From Bifidobacterium pullorum subsp. saeculare (GTDB lineage: Bacteria; Actinomycetota; Actinomycetes; Actinomycetales; Bifidobacteriaceae), in NCBI RefSeq assembly GCF_016899725.1, contig NZ_JACLYU010000015.1:1-38886 (forward strand): DNA of 38,886 nucleotides, in the 5' to 3' direction. The translations under genes were made by a program, and so were the position numbers. The notes beneath the pieces are model-generated. The model saw nothing but the letters and a program-made list of their open reading frames with translations, was not told the origin of the DNA and ran no database searches. Positions 16,124 to 24,592 of the stretch are shown piece by piece. The stretch's first letter is position 1; each line of letters begins with the position of its first letter.

Positions 16124-17470
16124 TCATCGTCCTTCCTCGCTGATGCGCCACTCGCGCACCACGTTCGGGTCGGGGTTGTTGCGCGTGAGCACCTCCTGGA
16201 TGCGGCTGTGGATGCGTTGGTCCTCGGCCTCGTTCCAGCAGAGGCCGTCCGGATGGTCGGAGGCCATGGGGCACCACTGGTAGGTGCCCTGGCGCTCGGA
16301 GGCGGTGGGCAGCCAGTCGATGCGGCTGACGCGCCAGGTGCCCGGTTCGCCCTTCTTGCCGGCGAACTGGACGCGCGCGGTGACGCCCTCGTTGTTCGAC
16401 TGATGGCCGGGGATATGCGTGGTGACGGTGAGCGCGTTGCCCAGGCCGTAGATGATCCAAGTGCCGTTGTAATACTCGATCGGCTGGGCGGAGTGGCTGC
16501 CGGTGCCGTAGATGAGGTCGAAGGCGCCGGTGTCGGCGAGCGCATGCGCCTCGGCCACCTGCCAGGAGTCGGCGTAGTCGATGTATTCGTTGATCGAGTG
16601 GATGGTGATGGCCACCACGTCCGCACCCTGCTCGCGGGCGGCGTTGGCCTTGACGACGGCGCGGTCGATGTCCGACTGGTGGTGGGGGTCGCCGAAGTCG
16701 CGCAGCCGGTCCACCATCCAGTCCGGGTCCGCGGTGGCGCCGTTGAGGGAGACTGTGCCGGCGATGAGGCCGAGCTTGCCGCCGCCGGTGGGCGAGTCGA
16801 TGACGAGGGGCTTCTCGGAGGCTTCCTGGCTGGTGTAGGCGCCGGTGTGGAGGATGTGGTTCTGGTCGAGGGTGGCGAGGGTGCGTGCGATGCCGTCGGC
16901 GCCGCGGTCCCACCAATGGTTGGTGGCGGTGGTGCAGGCGGTGTAGCCGACGTGGGCGGCGGAGTCGGCGACCTCGGGAGGGATGTTAAACACCGGGTAG
17001 TCGGCGTAGGGGCCGCCGCGTGGCGCGACCGGCGTCTCGAAGTTGCACACGGCGATGTCGGAGGCGTCGATGTAGCGGCGCATCGGCTCGAACAGCGGGT
17101 CGAAGTCGAAGGCGGTGCCGTCGGTGGCGGCTTCGTTCGGACCGGCGAAGTGCTTCCACAGGTTCTTGTGGAAGAGGAGGTCGCCGTTGACGAGCATCGC
17201 GATGCAGTCGGTGTCCGGGCAGTCCGGGGAGTTGCCGTGGTGTTCGACGACGGGCGCGGGGACGGCGGCGCGGTCGGTGGCGGCCCTGCTGACGGCCGGA
17301 CTGCCGCCGGAGTCCTGGCTGGATCGGCCGCCGATGGGCGGCAGGCCGCGTCCGACGGCGGCCCAGCATCCCAGGACGAGGGCTGCAACCAGCAGGACGG
17401 CTGCCGGCACGACCCACACCCGGCTTGTCCTGGCCGCGCGGTGGCGGCCCTGCTGCGACATATGCCTCAT
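16124..17470 (-). CDS. CapA/PgsA-family membrane-anchored metallophosphatase-like protein
   Basis: A 448-residue protein with an N-terminal signal-anchor (VWVVPAAVLLVAALVLGCWA, about residues 18-37) and an extracytoplasmic CapA domain. Family motifs are NGDLLFHKNL, NFETPV, TTATNHWWDRG, AITIHSINEY (usually H-W-G-x-E-Y) and YGTGSHSAQPIE. CapA-like proteins resemble calcineurin-type phosphoesterases and are linked to poly-gamma-glutamate or cell-surface functions, but no pgsB/C partners are present. The cysteines in PDCPDTDC may form a disulfide. The start at 17470 follows GAAGGGA; a second in-frame ATG lies three codons on. It heads a minus-strand set with the hydroxyacid dehydrogenase, yigZ and the repeat protein. 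Upstream, 17471-17786 holds no gene that I can support. Confidence 0.85.
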   Translation of the reverse strand: MRHMSQQGRHRAARTSRVWVVPAAVLLVAALVLGCWAAVGRGLPPIGGRSSQDSGGSPAVSRAATDRAAVPAPVVEHHGNSPDCPDTDCIAMLVNGDLLFHKNLWKHFAGPNEAATDGTAFDFDPLFEPMRRYIDASDIAVCNFETPVAPRGGPYADYPVFNIPPEVADSAAHVGYTACTTATNHWWDRGADGIARTLATLDQNHILHTGAYTSQEASEKPLVIDSPTGGGKLGLIAGTVSLNGATADPDWMVDRLRDFGDPHHQSDIDRAVVKANAAREQGADVVAITIHSINEYIDYADSWQVAEAHALADTGAFDLIYGTGSHSAQPIEYYNGTWIIYGLGNALTVTTHIPGHQSNNEGVTARVQFAGKKGEPGTWRVSRIDWLPTASERQGTYQWCPMASDHPDGLCWNEAEDQRIHSRIQEVLTRNNPDPNVVREWRISEEGR

Positions 17471-17786
17471 CCGATGTCCCTTCCGTCCGCGGTCCTTTTC
17501 CCACAGCGTAACGCCTGGGCGGAACGGCCCGGATCATGGGCGGCGGATGGCGGATGGTTCCGACACTCCGAAGCCGGATGGCGTCGATCGCGCGACATCG
17601 CGCAAGAGTAGGATATGCGGTGGAAACGGCGGACAACGGCGTACCCCGTTCCCACCTACCTGTCCGCCTGCCCCTCACAGGCAGGCCTGTATGCGCCGGG
17701 CGGATGTTTTGCGTGGCTCCGGCGTGCCTATCCGCACATGCTGTTACAGTAGTCTGCTGTTGCGCCCCTCGGGGCGTGGCAGACCC

Positions 17787-17876
17787 GGAGTGATGCCTGA
17801 GTGGCCGAAAGGGGCACCCTGCTAAGGTGTTAGTCGCGTTAGCGGCTCGGGGGTTCGAATCCCCCTCACTCCGCCA
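17787..17876 (+). tRNA. tRNA-Ser (anticodon GCT)
   Basis: The acceptor stem GGAGTGA/TCACTCC is perfect, the discriminator base is G, and CCA is encoded (17874-17876). The anticodon loop CTGCTAA gives GCT (17821-17823), reading AGC and AGU. The long variable arm (TAGTCGCGTTAGCGGCTC) confirms a class II tRNA. The T-arm GGGGGTTCGAATCCCCC is perfect. Confidence 0.97.
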
Positions 17877-17880
17877 GCGA

Positions 17881-17912
17881 GGGTTCCGGCGGTTGCGCCG
17901 GAACCCTTTTTT
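17881..17912 (+). terminator. Intrinsic terminator after tRNA-Ser
   Basis: GGGTTCCGGCG and CGCCGGAACCC form an 11-bp perfect stem with a 4-nt loop (GTTG), followed by six Ts. This is the most canonical intrinsic terminator in the window. Confidence 0.92.
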
Positions 17913-18026
17913 CATGCCGCAAATGGCGGATATTCCGCCCGTTCCTCCCCTGTTCCTCCCCGCCCCACGGCGGCACGGCGGGCGTCACTACAATGGGAGG
18001 CGTCCATCATCAGCCAAGGAGGCACC

Positions 18027-18374
18027 ATGCCCGTCATCCATACCCATGTGTCCGTGTCCACCACGCCGGAGCAGCGCGAGGCGCTCAAGGCCGCCTACGG
18101 CAAGGCCATCACCGCCGTGCCCGGCAAGTCCGAGGGCTGGCTCATGTGCCCGTTCGAGGACAACATGCCGATCTACTTCGCCGGCGATAACACCAAGCCG
18201 GCCGCCTATGTGGAGGTCAACGTCTTCGGCTCCTCTGTGCCCGGCTCCGCGTGGGAGAAGCTCACCAAGTCCATCATGGCGGCGCTGAACGGCACGCTCG
18301 GCATCCCCGAGGACCGCACGTACATCCGCTACACGGCGACGACCGACTGGGGTTGGAACGGCTCCAACTTCTGA
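18027..18374 (+). CDS. MIF-like phenylpyruvate tautomerase family protein
   Basis: A 115-residue protein of the tautomerase superfamily, MIF branch. It begins Met-Pro (MPVIHTHVS); the N-terminal proline exposed after Met removal is the catalytic base. GKSEGWLMCPFEDN corresponds to the region with the second substrate-contacting Lys. The C-terminus (EDRTYIRYTATTDWGWNGSNF) matches the P-D-R-x-Y-I...G-W-N-x-S-x-F pattern of MIF. Its length is typical, and a homotrimer is expected by family. AAGGAGG precedes the ATG by 6 nt, and a TACAAT box lies at 17989-17994. It stands alone between two tRNA genes. The natural substrate is unknown. Confidence 0.88.
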   Translation: MPVIHTHVSVSTTPEQREALKAAYGKAITAVPGKSEGWLMCPFEDNMPIYFAGDNTKPAAYVEVNVFGSSVPGSAWEKLTKSIMAALNGTLGIPEDRTYIRYTATTDWGWNGSNF

Positions 18375-18535
18375 CGCCCGGTCGCCCCGAATACTCCCCC
18401 GACTGGCCGTCGCGGCGGCGCGCGAACCACTGGGAACGCTCACGACACGCCGTAGGTGGCGCAGATCGCGGCTTTCCCGTAGATTATCAACTCGTCGCCG
18501 CGGCGCCAGCCGCCAGCGGCACCACAACTCAAGAT

Positions 18536-18608
18536 GCCCCCATCGTCTAGCGGTCCAGGACTACGCCCTCTCACGGCGCCAACACCGGTTCAAATCCGGT
18601 TGGGGGTA
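18536..18608 (+). tRNA. tRNA-Glu (anticodon CTC)
   Basis: GCCCCCA pairs with TGGGGGT, with G1:U72 as is usual in actinobacterial tRNA-Glu. CCA is not encoded. The anticodon loop CTCTCAC gives CTC (18570-18572), reading GAG. The T-arm ACCGGTTCAAATCCGGT is perfect. The anticodon stem has one mismatch at its outer pair (A27 and C43). Confidence 0.95.
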
Positions 18609-18616
18609 CGACTCAA

Positions 18617-18651
18617 GGAACGGCTTCCCGCATCATGCGGGAAGCCGTTCC
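18617..18651. terminator. Terminator after tRNA-Glu
   Basis: A perfect 15-bp stem, GGAACGGCTTCCCGC / GCGGGAAGCCGTTCC, with a 5-nt loop (ATCAT), begins 8 nt after the tRNA 3' end. It is followed by TCGTTAT. Confidence 0.85.
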
Positions 18652-18738
18652 TCGTTATCGGCGCCTATGGCGGCGCCACGCCCACATCCCCAAGGCATCC
18701 CCATAGCCTCCCCGTGGCATCCATACCCCCGGTACACG

Positions 18739-18773
18739 GAAGCCGGCCCCTCAACCGTGGCGGGGCCGGCTTC
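18739..18773 (-). terminator. fhs terminator hairpin
   Basis: GAAGCCGGCCCC and GGGGCCGGCTTC form a 12-bp perfect stem with an 11-nt loop, 23 nt beyond the fhs stop codon. Confidence 0.75.
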
Positions 18774-18796
18774 GAGCCTGTGGGCCGATGGGCGGA

Positions 18797-20314
18797 TCAG
18801 ACGATCTTGGGCATCGGGGTGGTCAGGCTGGTCGTGAGGTTGACGTGGACCAGACCGGCGCCGGCGTGCACCTCCACCTTCTTCAGGGTGACGGTGCGCT
18901 CGTCCTCGGGGGCGCGGTCGTCATCGGTCATCGTGGCCGGGGACTTCACCGCGACCAGCGCGAGGTCGGCCAGCGAGATGCCGGCGGACTCGCACAGCTG
19001 GACGGCGGCGTCACGGGAGGCGACGAAGCCATCCTTGAGCTTGACGCGGTCGGCGGGCACGCCGTAGGCGTGCTCGGCCACCCACTTCACGTTCTCGATC
19101 ACGGACATGCCCTTGTGGCTGTGCGGCTGGGCCGGCATCGAACCGCGCGCGAGCACGTCCGCGAAGGCGTCGAGCTGCGGGGACAGCGCCTCGCCGCCGT
19201 CGCGGAACAGGTTGCCCACGATCGGCTCGCGGAAGCCCAGCTGCGCGGCGGTGTCCTTGAGGGCCGGGATCTGGTCGTCCTCGCCCTCCCACAGGTTGAT
19301 GAGCGGGAAGGTCGGGATGTCGAGCTTCTCCAGACGGTCCACGTGGAACGGGTAGCGCCACGCGAGCTCGGGGTCGTCGCGCCAGGTGGAGGCGCGCGTG
19401 ACGACCACCGCGGCGGACGGCCACTGGGCGCCGTACTCGCGGCAGGCGATGTCCAGCCACTTCTGCGCGCCGGCGTCGGCGCCGTACCCGGCCTCCACGA
19501 TGACCACGTCGTGCAGGGCGCAGGCCATCTCCACGGAGACGAGGGTGGGGATGCCGATGGACACGTTGGCGAACGGGCCGCCGTGCACGTACACCGGGGA
19601 GCCGTTCATGGTCTCGGTCTTCGCCGGCTTGACCGCGTCGGTCAGGATGCCGGTGATGCGCCACAGGTCCACGAACTCGCCGAAGGTGACGGCCTTGCCG
19701 TCCTTCGTGCCGGCGATCATGTTGGCCACGCGGCGGCCGATCTCGTCCATCGAACGGGACAGGACCACGATCTGCATGAGCTCGCAGGTCGGGGTGAGCA
19801 CCACGCGCTCGGCCACATCGTTCTTGCCGGCGTCCACGGTGATGGAACGCAGGGAGCGGCTCGGCACCTCGGAGACGCGCGGCACGAGGACCGTGTCCAG
19901 CCTGCCCTCGTCCACGGCCTTCTCCGCGAAGGAGACGAGCAGGTTCTGGGCGGCCTCGATGGCGGCCATCTCGCCGCACAGACCCCAGTCGATGAGCTCC
20001 GGGTGGGTCAGCGACGCCTTGCCGCCGCCGGAGGCGCCGCCCTTCGAGCCGGCCGCGGTGATGCCCATGCTCGGCTGGCGCAGCACGGCCGCCGCGTCGA
20101 TGCCACGCTGGTTGAGCGCGTCGATGAGCGCGATGGTGGTGGTGGTCTTGCCTTCGCCGCGGCTTGCCTTGAGCGGGGTATCGGCGGTGACGAGCACGAT
20201 CTTGCCGTGCTTGCGAGGGGCGTCCGGATTGGCCTTGAGGTAGTCGAGATAGCCGAACGCATCGATCTTCTGGACCAAGCCGTACTGGCTGGTGAAGTCG
20301 GCGATGGAGGTCAT
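18797..20314 (-). CDS. fhs: Formate--tetrahydrofolate ligase
   Basis: A 505-residue cytosolic enzyme that makes 10-formyl-THF from formate, THF and ATP, feeding purine and fMet-tRNA synthesis. The N-terminal ATP-binding block TADTPLKASRGEGKTTTT (residues 43-60) and LRQPSMGITAAGSKGGASGGG are diagnostic. ERVVLTPTCELMQIVVLSRS, GGPFANVSIG and VVIVEAGYGADAGAQKW are further family blocks. It is about 50 residues shorter than the common 555-residue form, with the C-terminal part reduced. The ATG at 20314 was chosen over an in-frame upstream ATG (20371) because the family start fits and an AAAGGGGAG ribosome site precedes it. It follows pepD by 88 nt on the same strand. Confidence 0.96.
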   Translation of the reverse strand: MTSIADFTSQYGLVQKIDAFGYLDYLKANPDAPRKHGKIVLVTADTPLKASRGEGKTTTTIALIDALNQRGIDAAAVLRQPSMGITAAGSKGGASGGGKASLTHPELIDWGLCGEMAAIEAAQNLLVSFAEKAVDEGRLDTVLVPRVSEVPSRSLRSITVDAGKNDVAERVVLTPTCELMQIVVLSRSMDEIGRRVANMIAGTKDGKAVTFGEFVDLWRITGILTDAVKPAKTETMNGSPVYVHGGPFANVSIGIPTLVSVEMACALHDVVIVEAGYGADAGAQKWLDIACREYGAQWPSAAVVVTRASTWRDDPELAWRYPFHVDRLEKLDIPTFPLINLWEGEDDQIPALKDTAAQLGFREPIVGNLFRDGGEALSPQLDAFADVLARGSMPAQPHSHKGMSVIENVKWVAEHAYGVPADRVKLKDGFVASRDAAVQLCESAGISLADLALVAVKSPATMTDDDRAPEDERTVTLKKVEVHAGAGLVHVNLTTSLTTPMPKIV

Positions 20315-20366
20315 TGGTGTTGCTCCCCTTTCCTTATGGACAGGTTCAGTTATACGGGAGGGCTGG

Positions 20367-20380
20367 GTCACGCGTGTGAC
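20367..20380. promoter_or_regulatory. Inverted repeat in the pepD-fhs gap
   Basis: GTCAC-GCGT-GTGAC has 5-bp arms around four bases. It lies between the pepD stop and the fhs start, 53 nt upstream of the fhs ATG. It could be a regulatory site for fhs or a weak hairpin; no regulator is implied by sequence. Confidence 0.3.
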
Positions 20381-20402
20381 GGGCCTACGGCCGGGGCGCG
20401 GC

Positions 20403-22001
20403 CTAGAAGTCGGACATGTGGAAGCCGTTCTTCATCGCCATGCTGCGCGTGAAGAGGACGGAGTCGAGCAGCGCGTCGGTGTCGGCCTTGAGGCGGTCGG
20501 CGAGCGCCTGGTTCGCCTCCTGGAGCACGCGGCGCACGTCCTCGCCGCCGCGGATGGCGGCGATGATGCCGTCGGGGCCCATCGGCTGCACGTCGCAGGA
20601 TTCGTCGTCGGCGTCGAACTCGGCGTCCAGGTCGATGCCGGTCAGCTCGGCGACCTTCGCGTCGGTGGCGGCGACCATCGCGTGGCCGTACGCGCCGGTC
20701 TTCTCCTGGTAGCGTTCGACGGCGTTCGCGGTGTCGGCGAACGCGCCGTCGCACAGCGCGGCGATCACACGGTTGGCCCAGTAGAAGTTCTCGGTGGTCA
20801 CGCGGGTGGTGGTGTCCTCCAGGTACTTCGGGGTCTCGGTGACGTTCGGGTAGAACGGCACCAGCGTGTTGAACGGGTTGGAGCCGTAGGCGATCCACTG
20901 GATGGCGCGGTTGGCCTGCGGGCGGTACGGGCGGATCTGCATCACCGCGAGCTGGCTCTGACGGTTGATGCCGATCGGGCGGAACATGTGGCGGGTGTGT
21001 TCGTCGCCGAGCTTGCCGTACGGGTCGTAGGGGGTGCCCTGGTAGTGGCCGGACAGCACGTATTTGATGTCCTCGATGGTCACCTTGCGCTCGGGCTGGC
21101 GGGCCCAGGGGATGTCGTTGCTCTCCGGCTTGTGGTCGGCGTCGGGGCCGTCCCACACCTCGTCGTAGGGGTTGAGGAAGCGCTGCATCCACCAGGCGCG
21201 CGGGGTGTTGTACACGTGGTCGGAGTCGGAGTGGGAGCCGAAGGCGTCGCGCGGGTTGAGTGGGCTGGCCGGCTCGACGGCGAGGTCGAGGTGGTTGCGG
21301 CCGATGAACTCGGCCATGTCCGCCGAGCACATGTGGCTCTCCTGGTCACCCAGGGCGTCCTCGAGGTCGAACTCGTCGATGCCCAGCTGGTTTGGCATCG
21401 TCACGTAGGCCTCGTCCGGCACGCGCTTGGCGATCCAGTGGTGGCCGCCCACGGTCTCCAGCCACCAGATCTCGTCCACGTCGGAGAAGGCGACGCCGTT
21501 CATCTCGTAGGTGCCGTACTGCTCGAGCAGGGCGCCCAGGCGCTGGACGCCCTCGCGCGCGGTCTTGACGTAGGGCAGCACGATGGTGAGGAAGTCCTCC
21601 TCGCCGATGCCGCCGGCGACCTCGGGCTGGTAGCCGGGCTCGCCCTCCTTGCCCTGGGCCGGCTTGCGCTCGACGAAGGGGTCGGCGCCGAGCACGCGCT
21701 CGTTGGTGGTGAGGGTCTCGGTGGCGCTCATCGCCACGTTGGCCTCGTTGACGCCGGCCTCGCCCCAGATGCCTTCCTTGAGGTCAGCGTTCGGCACGGC
21801 CGTGTACCGCATCGGGTCATCCGGCAGGTCGATCTCGACGTGGGAGATGACGGAGCGGTAGTGGCGCGGCTGCTCGTCGGGGTTGACGACGATGAAGCGC
21901 TTGGGGTTGAACTCGCCGTTGGCGGAGTCCTCGTTGCGGGCGATGATGGTGGAGCCGTCGTAGCTGGCGTCCTTGCCCACCAGAATCGTGGTGCAGGCCA
22001 T
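20403..22001 (-). CDS. pepD: C69-family dipeptidase
   Basis: A 532-residue peptidase of family C69 (Ntn-hydrolase fold) that cleaves dipeptides. The N-terminus [20 protein letters not shown] places the catalytic Cys at position 3, exposed after removal of Met-Ala, and IIARNEDS follows as in all C69 members. Later family blocks include [40 protein letters not shown] and [21 protein letters not shown]. No signal peptide is seen, so it is probably intracellular. The start at 22001 has AGGAAAGGA upstream; the longer in-frame ORF start would bury the nucleophile. It likely supplies amino acids from peptides imported in protein-rich environments such as milk or gut. Confidence 0.95.
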   Translation of the reverse strand: MACTTILVGKDASYDGSTIIARNEDSANGEFNPKRFIVVNPDEQPRHYRSVISHVEIDLPDDPMRYTAVPNADLKEGIWGEAGVNEANVAMSATETLTTNERVLGADPFVERKPAQGKEGEPGYQPEVAGGIGEEDFLTIVLPYVKTAREGVQRLGALLEQYGTYEMNGVAFSDVDEIWWLETVGGHHWIAKRVPDEAYVTMPNQLGIDEFDLEDALGDQESHMCSADMAEFIGRNHLDLAVEPASPLNPRDAFGSHSDSDHVYNTPRAWWMQRFLNPYDEVWDGPDADHKPESNDIPWARQPERKVTIEDIKYVLSGHYQGTPYDPYGKLGDEHTRHMFRPIGINRQSQLAVMQIRPYRPQANRAIQWIAYGSNPFNTLVPFYPNVTETPKYLEDTTTRVTTENFYWANRVIAALCDGAFADTANAVERYQEKTGAYGHAMVAATDAKVAELTGIDLDAEFDADDESCDVQPMGPDGIIAAIRGGEDVRRVLQEANQALADRLKADTDALLDSVLFTRSMAMKNGFHMSDF

Positions 22002-22076
22002 GGAAGCACATCCTTTCCTGGAGCGTTGGAAACCACACAAGTCTACCGTGGCGCCACGTTCGCCGTGGCGTGCCGC

Positions 22077-22109
22077 TCAGGCTTTGCCGGTCAGGCTTTG
22101 CCGGTCAGG
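22077..22109. repeat. 14-bp tandem duplication at the end of the YbhB-like gene
   Basis: TCAGGCTTTGCCGG is repeated twice back to back (22077-22090, 22091-22104), followed by TCAGG. The unit includes the stop codon and final codons of the YbhB-like gene, so an extra copy lies just downstream of the stop. Confidence 0.85.
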
Positions 22110-22642
22110 ACGATGCCGCCCTGGTCGGGGACGGCGGGCAGGTCGCGCAGGGCGTGGAGCAGCTCGTTGAGCCAGAAGCCCTGGTTCAGCCCCGGCAGCG
22201 GCGCGGCGGTGCCCCACACGTGCAGCGTGTAGTCGTGGTCCTTGTCCGGCGGCTGGGGGCCGTTGTAGCGCATCGTGACCTGCGGGTTCGTGGCGCCCAC
22301 GAACCGCGAGGCGGCGGAGGTGCGGCCCTGCATAGCCTCGGGGATCATCGCGGGCAGCTGGCGGGAGAAATCCGGCGGAATCTGCAGCGCGTGGGAGTCG
22401 TTGAAGTCGAACATAAGCGCGTCGACGGGCAGGTTGGCGACGGTCCAGTGGATCCATTCGAAGCCGCAGACCGGAATGGAGTCGGGGTCGGTGAACGCCC
22501 AGTGCAGGTACTGGACCGAGGGGTCGAGCTGGTCGACGTAGAAGGGGAAGGAGACGACGGGCGTGCCGTCGACCTGGTATTCGGGGGCGGCGGCCTTGGC
22601 GAAGTCGTCGGGCACGACGGTGAAATCAGCGGAGATCTTCAT
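22091..22642 (-). CDS. YbhB/YbcL family Raf-kinase-inhibitor-like (PEBP) protein
   Basis: A 183-residue cytosolic protein of the PEBP family. The ligand-pocket blocks are visible: LHWAFTDPDSIPVCGFEWIHW (D-P-D and the H-W pair), TVANLP, and YNGPQPPDKDHDYTLHVW, equivalent to the G-P-x-P-P...H-x-Y/F motif. The role of bacterial PEBPs is not settled. The ATG at 22642 is taken as the start because MKISADF begins the homologous region. It lies between ptsI and pepD on the same strand, with 79-89 nt on each side. The stop codon falls inside a tandem duplication. Confidence 0.88.
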   Translation of the reverse strand: MKISADFTVVPDDFAKAAAPEYQVDGTPVVSFPFYVDQLDPSVQYLHWAFTDPDSIPVCGFEWIHWTVANLPVDALMFDFNDSHALQIPPDFSRQLPAMIPEAMQGRTSAASRFVGATNPQVTMRYNGPQPPDKDHDYTLHVWGTAAPLPGLNQGFWLNELLHALRDLPAVPDQGGIVLTGKA

Positions 22643-22688
22643 GGCTTCCAGTATCGCGCGGCCATGTGTCGCCCGCAAACGCCCATAC

Positions 22689-22731
22689 CGCCGGATGGGA
22701 CCGCCCGCCCCCGCGCCGGTCTCATCCGGCG
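22689..22731 (-). terminator. Hairpin overlapping the ptsI stop codon
   Basis: CGCCGGATGGGACC (22689-22702) pairs with GGTCTCATCCGGCG (22718-22731): 14 bp with one G-U pair and a 15-nt loop. The ptsI TGA (22724-22722) is inside the stem. It is probably the ptsI terminator or an mRNA 3'-end stabiliser. Confidence 0.65.
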
Positions 22732-24370
22732 GGCGTGTAGCCGGCGCCGTCGAGCGCGGCCTCGGCCCGTTTCCGGGCCTCGGCGAGGGTGGTTTCCGCG
22801 AGGGCGGCGCGCACATCGTCAAGGGCGATCGGGGTCATCGACAGCGAGTTGACACCCAGTCCGGCGAGCACCACCGCGAGGTCCGGATCCGCCGCGGCCT
22901 CGCCGCACACGCCCACCGGCATGCCCTTGGCATTGCCCGCGTCGCAGATGAGCTTGATGGCGCACAGCGCGGCCGGATGCCAGGCGGTCTGGTACGAGGC
23001 GACCGAGCCGAGCGTGCGGTCGGCGGCCATCGTGTACTGGGTCAGGTCGTTGGTGCCGATGGACACGAAGTCGGCGACCTCGGCCACCTTGTCGGCCATG
23101 AGGGCGATGGAGGGCACCTCGGCCATCGCGCCGACCTTCCGCAGACCGAAGCTTTTTCCGAGCTTGACGAAGTAGTCGGCCTCCCACTGGTCGGCCACCA
23201 TCGGCGCCATCACCCACAGGTCGGCGTCGGTCTGCGCGTCCGCGGCAGCAAGAGCCTTGAGCTGGTCCTCGAGCACCTGCCGGTGGACGCGCAGCGTGCG
23301 CAGGCCCCTGAGGCCCAGGGCGGGGTTCGACTCATCCTCGGGGGTGAGGAAGGGCAATGGCTTGTCGGCGCCCGCGTCGAGCATGCGGATCACGACCTTC
23401 CTACCTGGGAACTGCGCGAGCAATTCGGCATAGGCCTTGGTCTGCTCCTCGACGCTCGGCGGCTCGGCGTTGCCGATGAACAGGAACTCGGTGCGGAACA
23501 GGCCCACGCCCTCGGCACCGTATTCATGCGCTTCCTTGGCGTCAGCCGGCTTGCCCACGTTGGCCAGCAGCGGCACGGGGTGGCCGTCCTTGGTTGCGCC
23601 GGCCCGGCCGCGCAGCTCCCTGGCCTTGGCGGCCTGGGCCTTCGCGGTCTCGGCGGCGGCGATGTCCGCGGCGGTGGGCTCGGTGACGACCCGGCCATGG
23701 GCTGCGTCGACGATGACCTGGTCGCCGTCCTTGAGTTTCTCGGCGCCGGCGGCGGAAACCACTGCGACGATGCCGCGGGCGCGCGCCAGGATGGCGGTGT
23801 GCGAAGTGGGTCCGCCCTGGGATGTGACGATGGCCAGGGTCTTGGTCAAATCGAGAGAGGAGGTGTCGGCCGGAGACAGATCCTCGGCCACCAGCACGAA
23901 GGGAACATCGGATTCCGGCACGCCAGGGGCAGGCACACCGCGCAGGTCGGCAATCACGCGCTGGCCGACATCGTGCAGGTCGGCGGCGCGCTCCGCCTGA
24001 TAACCACCTATGGCACGGAACATATCCTCGACTTGACCAAAGCCCTCGAGCACGGCACGCTCGGCGGTTTTGCCCGCATCGATGAGCGCATCGATCGAAG
24101 CAGCGAGCGAGGGATCGGCGGCGAACATGGCAATGGCTTCGAGAATCGGGGCGGCCTGTCGCGCGCCTTCGTCGCCGTGCTTAGCCTTCTCGGCTCGGTG
24201 GTTAAGATCGGCGTTCACTCGGGCCATCGCACTAGCGACACGACGCTTCTCCGTGTCGGCGTCGAGACCGGAGTCACGGGGCGTGTCCTCGGGCTCGACC
24301 AACGGGGCGCCATGCGGATAACAGGCCCCACGGCTACGCCACGGCCGATACCGCTTCCGGTGATGATCAT
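22722..24370 (-). pseudogene. ptsI: PTS enzyme I gene with an apparent one-base frameshift near its start
   Basis: Encodes phosphoenolpyruvate-protein phosphotransferase, which takes phosphate from PEP to HPr. The main body is intact: phospho-histidine H191 in GGPTSHTAILARARG, GVGLFRTEFLFIG, VSIGTNDLTQYTMAADR, and the active-site cysteine in PVGVCGEAAADP. The true N-terminus (MIITGSGIGRGVAVGPVIRM) starts at ATG 24370, 8 nt after AAGGAG, but runs in another frame and hits a stop at 24215. The two frames meet at 24300-24313, where one base seems to be missing; adding one base gives a normal enzyme of 549 residues. The only start in the long frame is a GTG at 24377 with its ribosome site 1 nt away, and it would replace the conserved first strand. 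This is either a real inactivation or a sequence error. Confidence 0.8.
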
Positions 24371-24592
24371 GTCGCACACTCCTTGTAGACGAACACCCGA
24401 CCGTCCACCATGGACAGAGGGGAATAACGCCGACCTAGCGTACAACGCTTGCCGACATTGGTAAGCATACACCCATATAAGACTTGACAACACCATAGGT
24501 AAACGATTTCTGAAAATAGCTTTCCAATGGTACGATATGCCGTAGGTCATCGACCTTTCTCGACCACAGGCCACCAGTTCAAAGGAGTTCCC
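24371..24592. other. Divergent ptsI/ptsH intergenic region
   Basis: A 222-nt region of clearly lower GC than its flanks, between the two divergent PTS genes. TTGACA (24484-24489, plus strand) is a candidate -35 for ptsH, but the 17-nt-spaced hexamer (TTTCTG) is poor. TACGAT (24531-24536) is an alternative -10. On the minus strand, TTGTCA lies at the same place for ptsI. No convincing palindromic operator or riboswitch was found. Confidence 0.4.

Noticed and set aside
17471..17786. Small minus-strand ORF (17467-17655) upstream of the capA-like gene
   Set aside because: Arg/His-rich translation, no ribosome site or recognisable motif; treated as non-coding.
24371..24377. GTG at 24377 as the true ptsI start, removing the need for a frameshift
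   Set aside because: Its ribosome site would be only 1 nt away, and the resulting N-terminus (MRHDHHRKRYRPWRSRG) lacks the conserved first strand that is present in the other frame.
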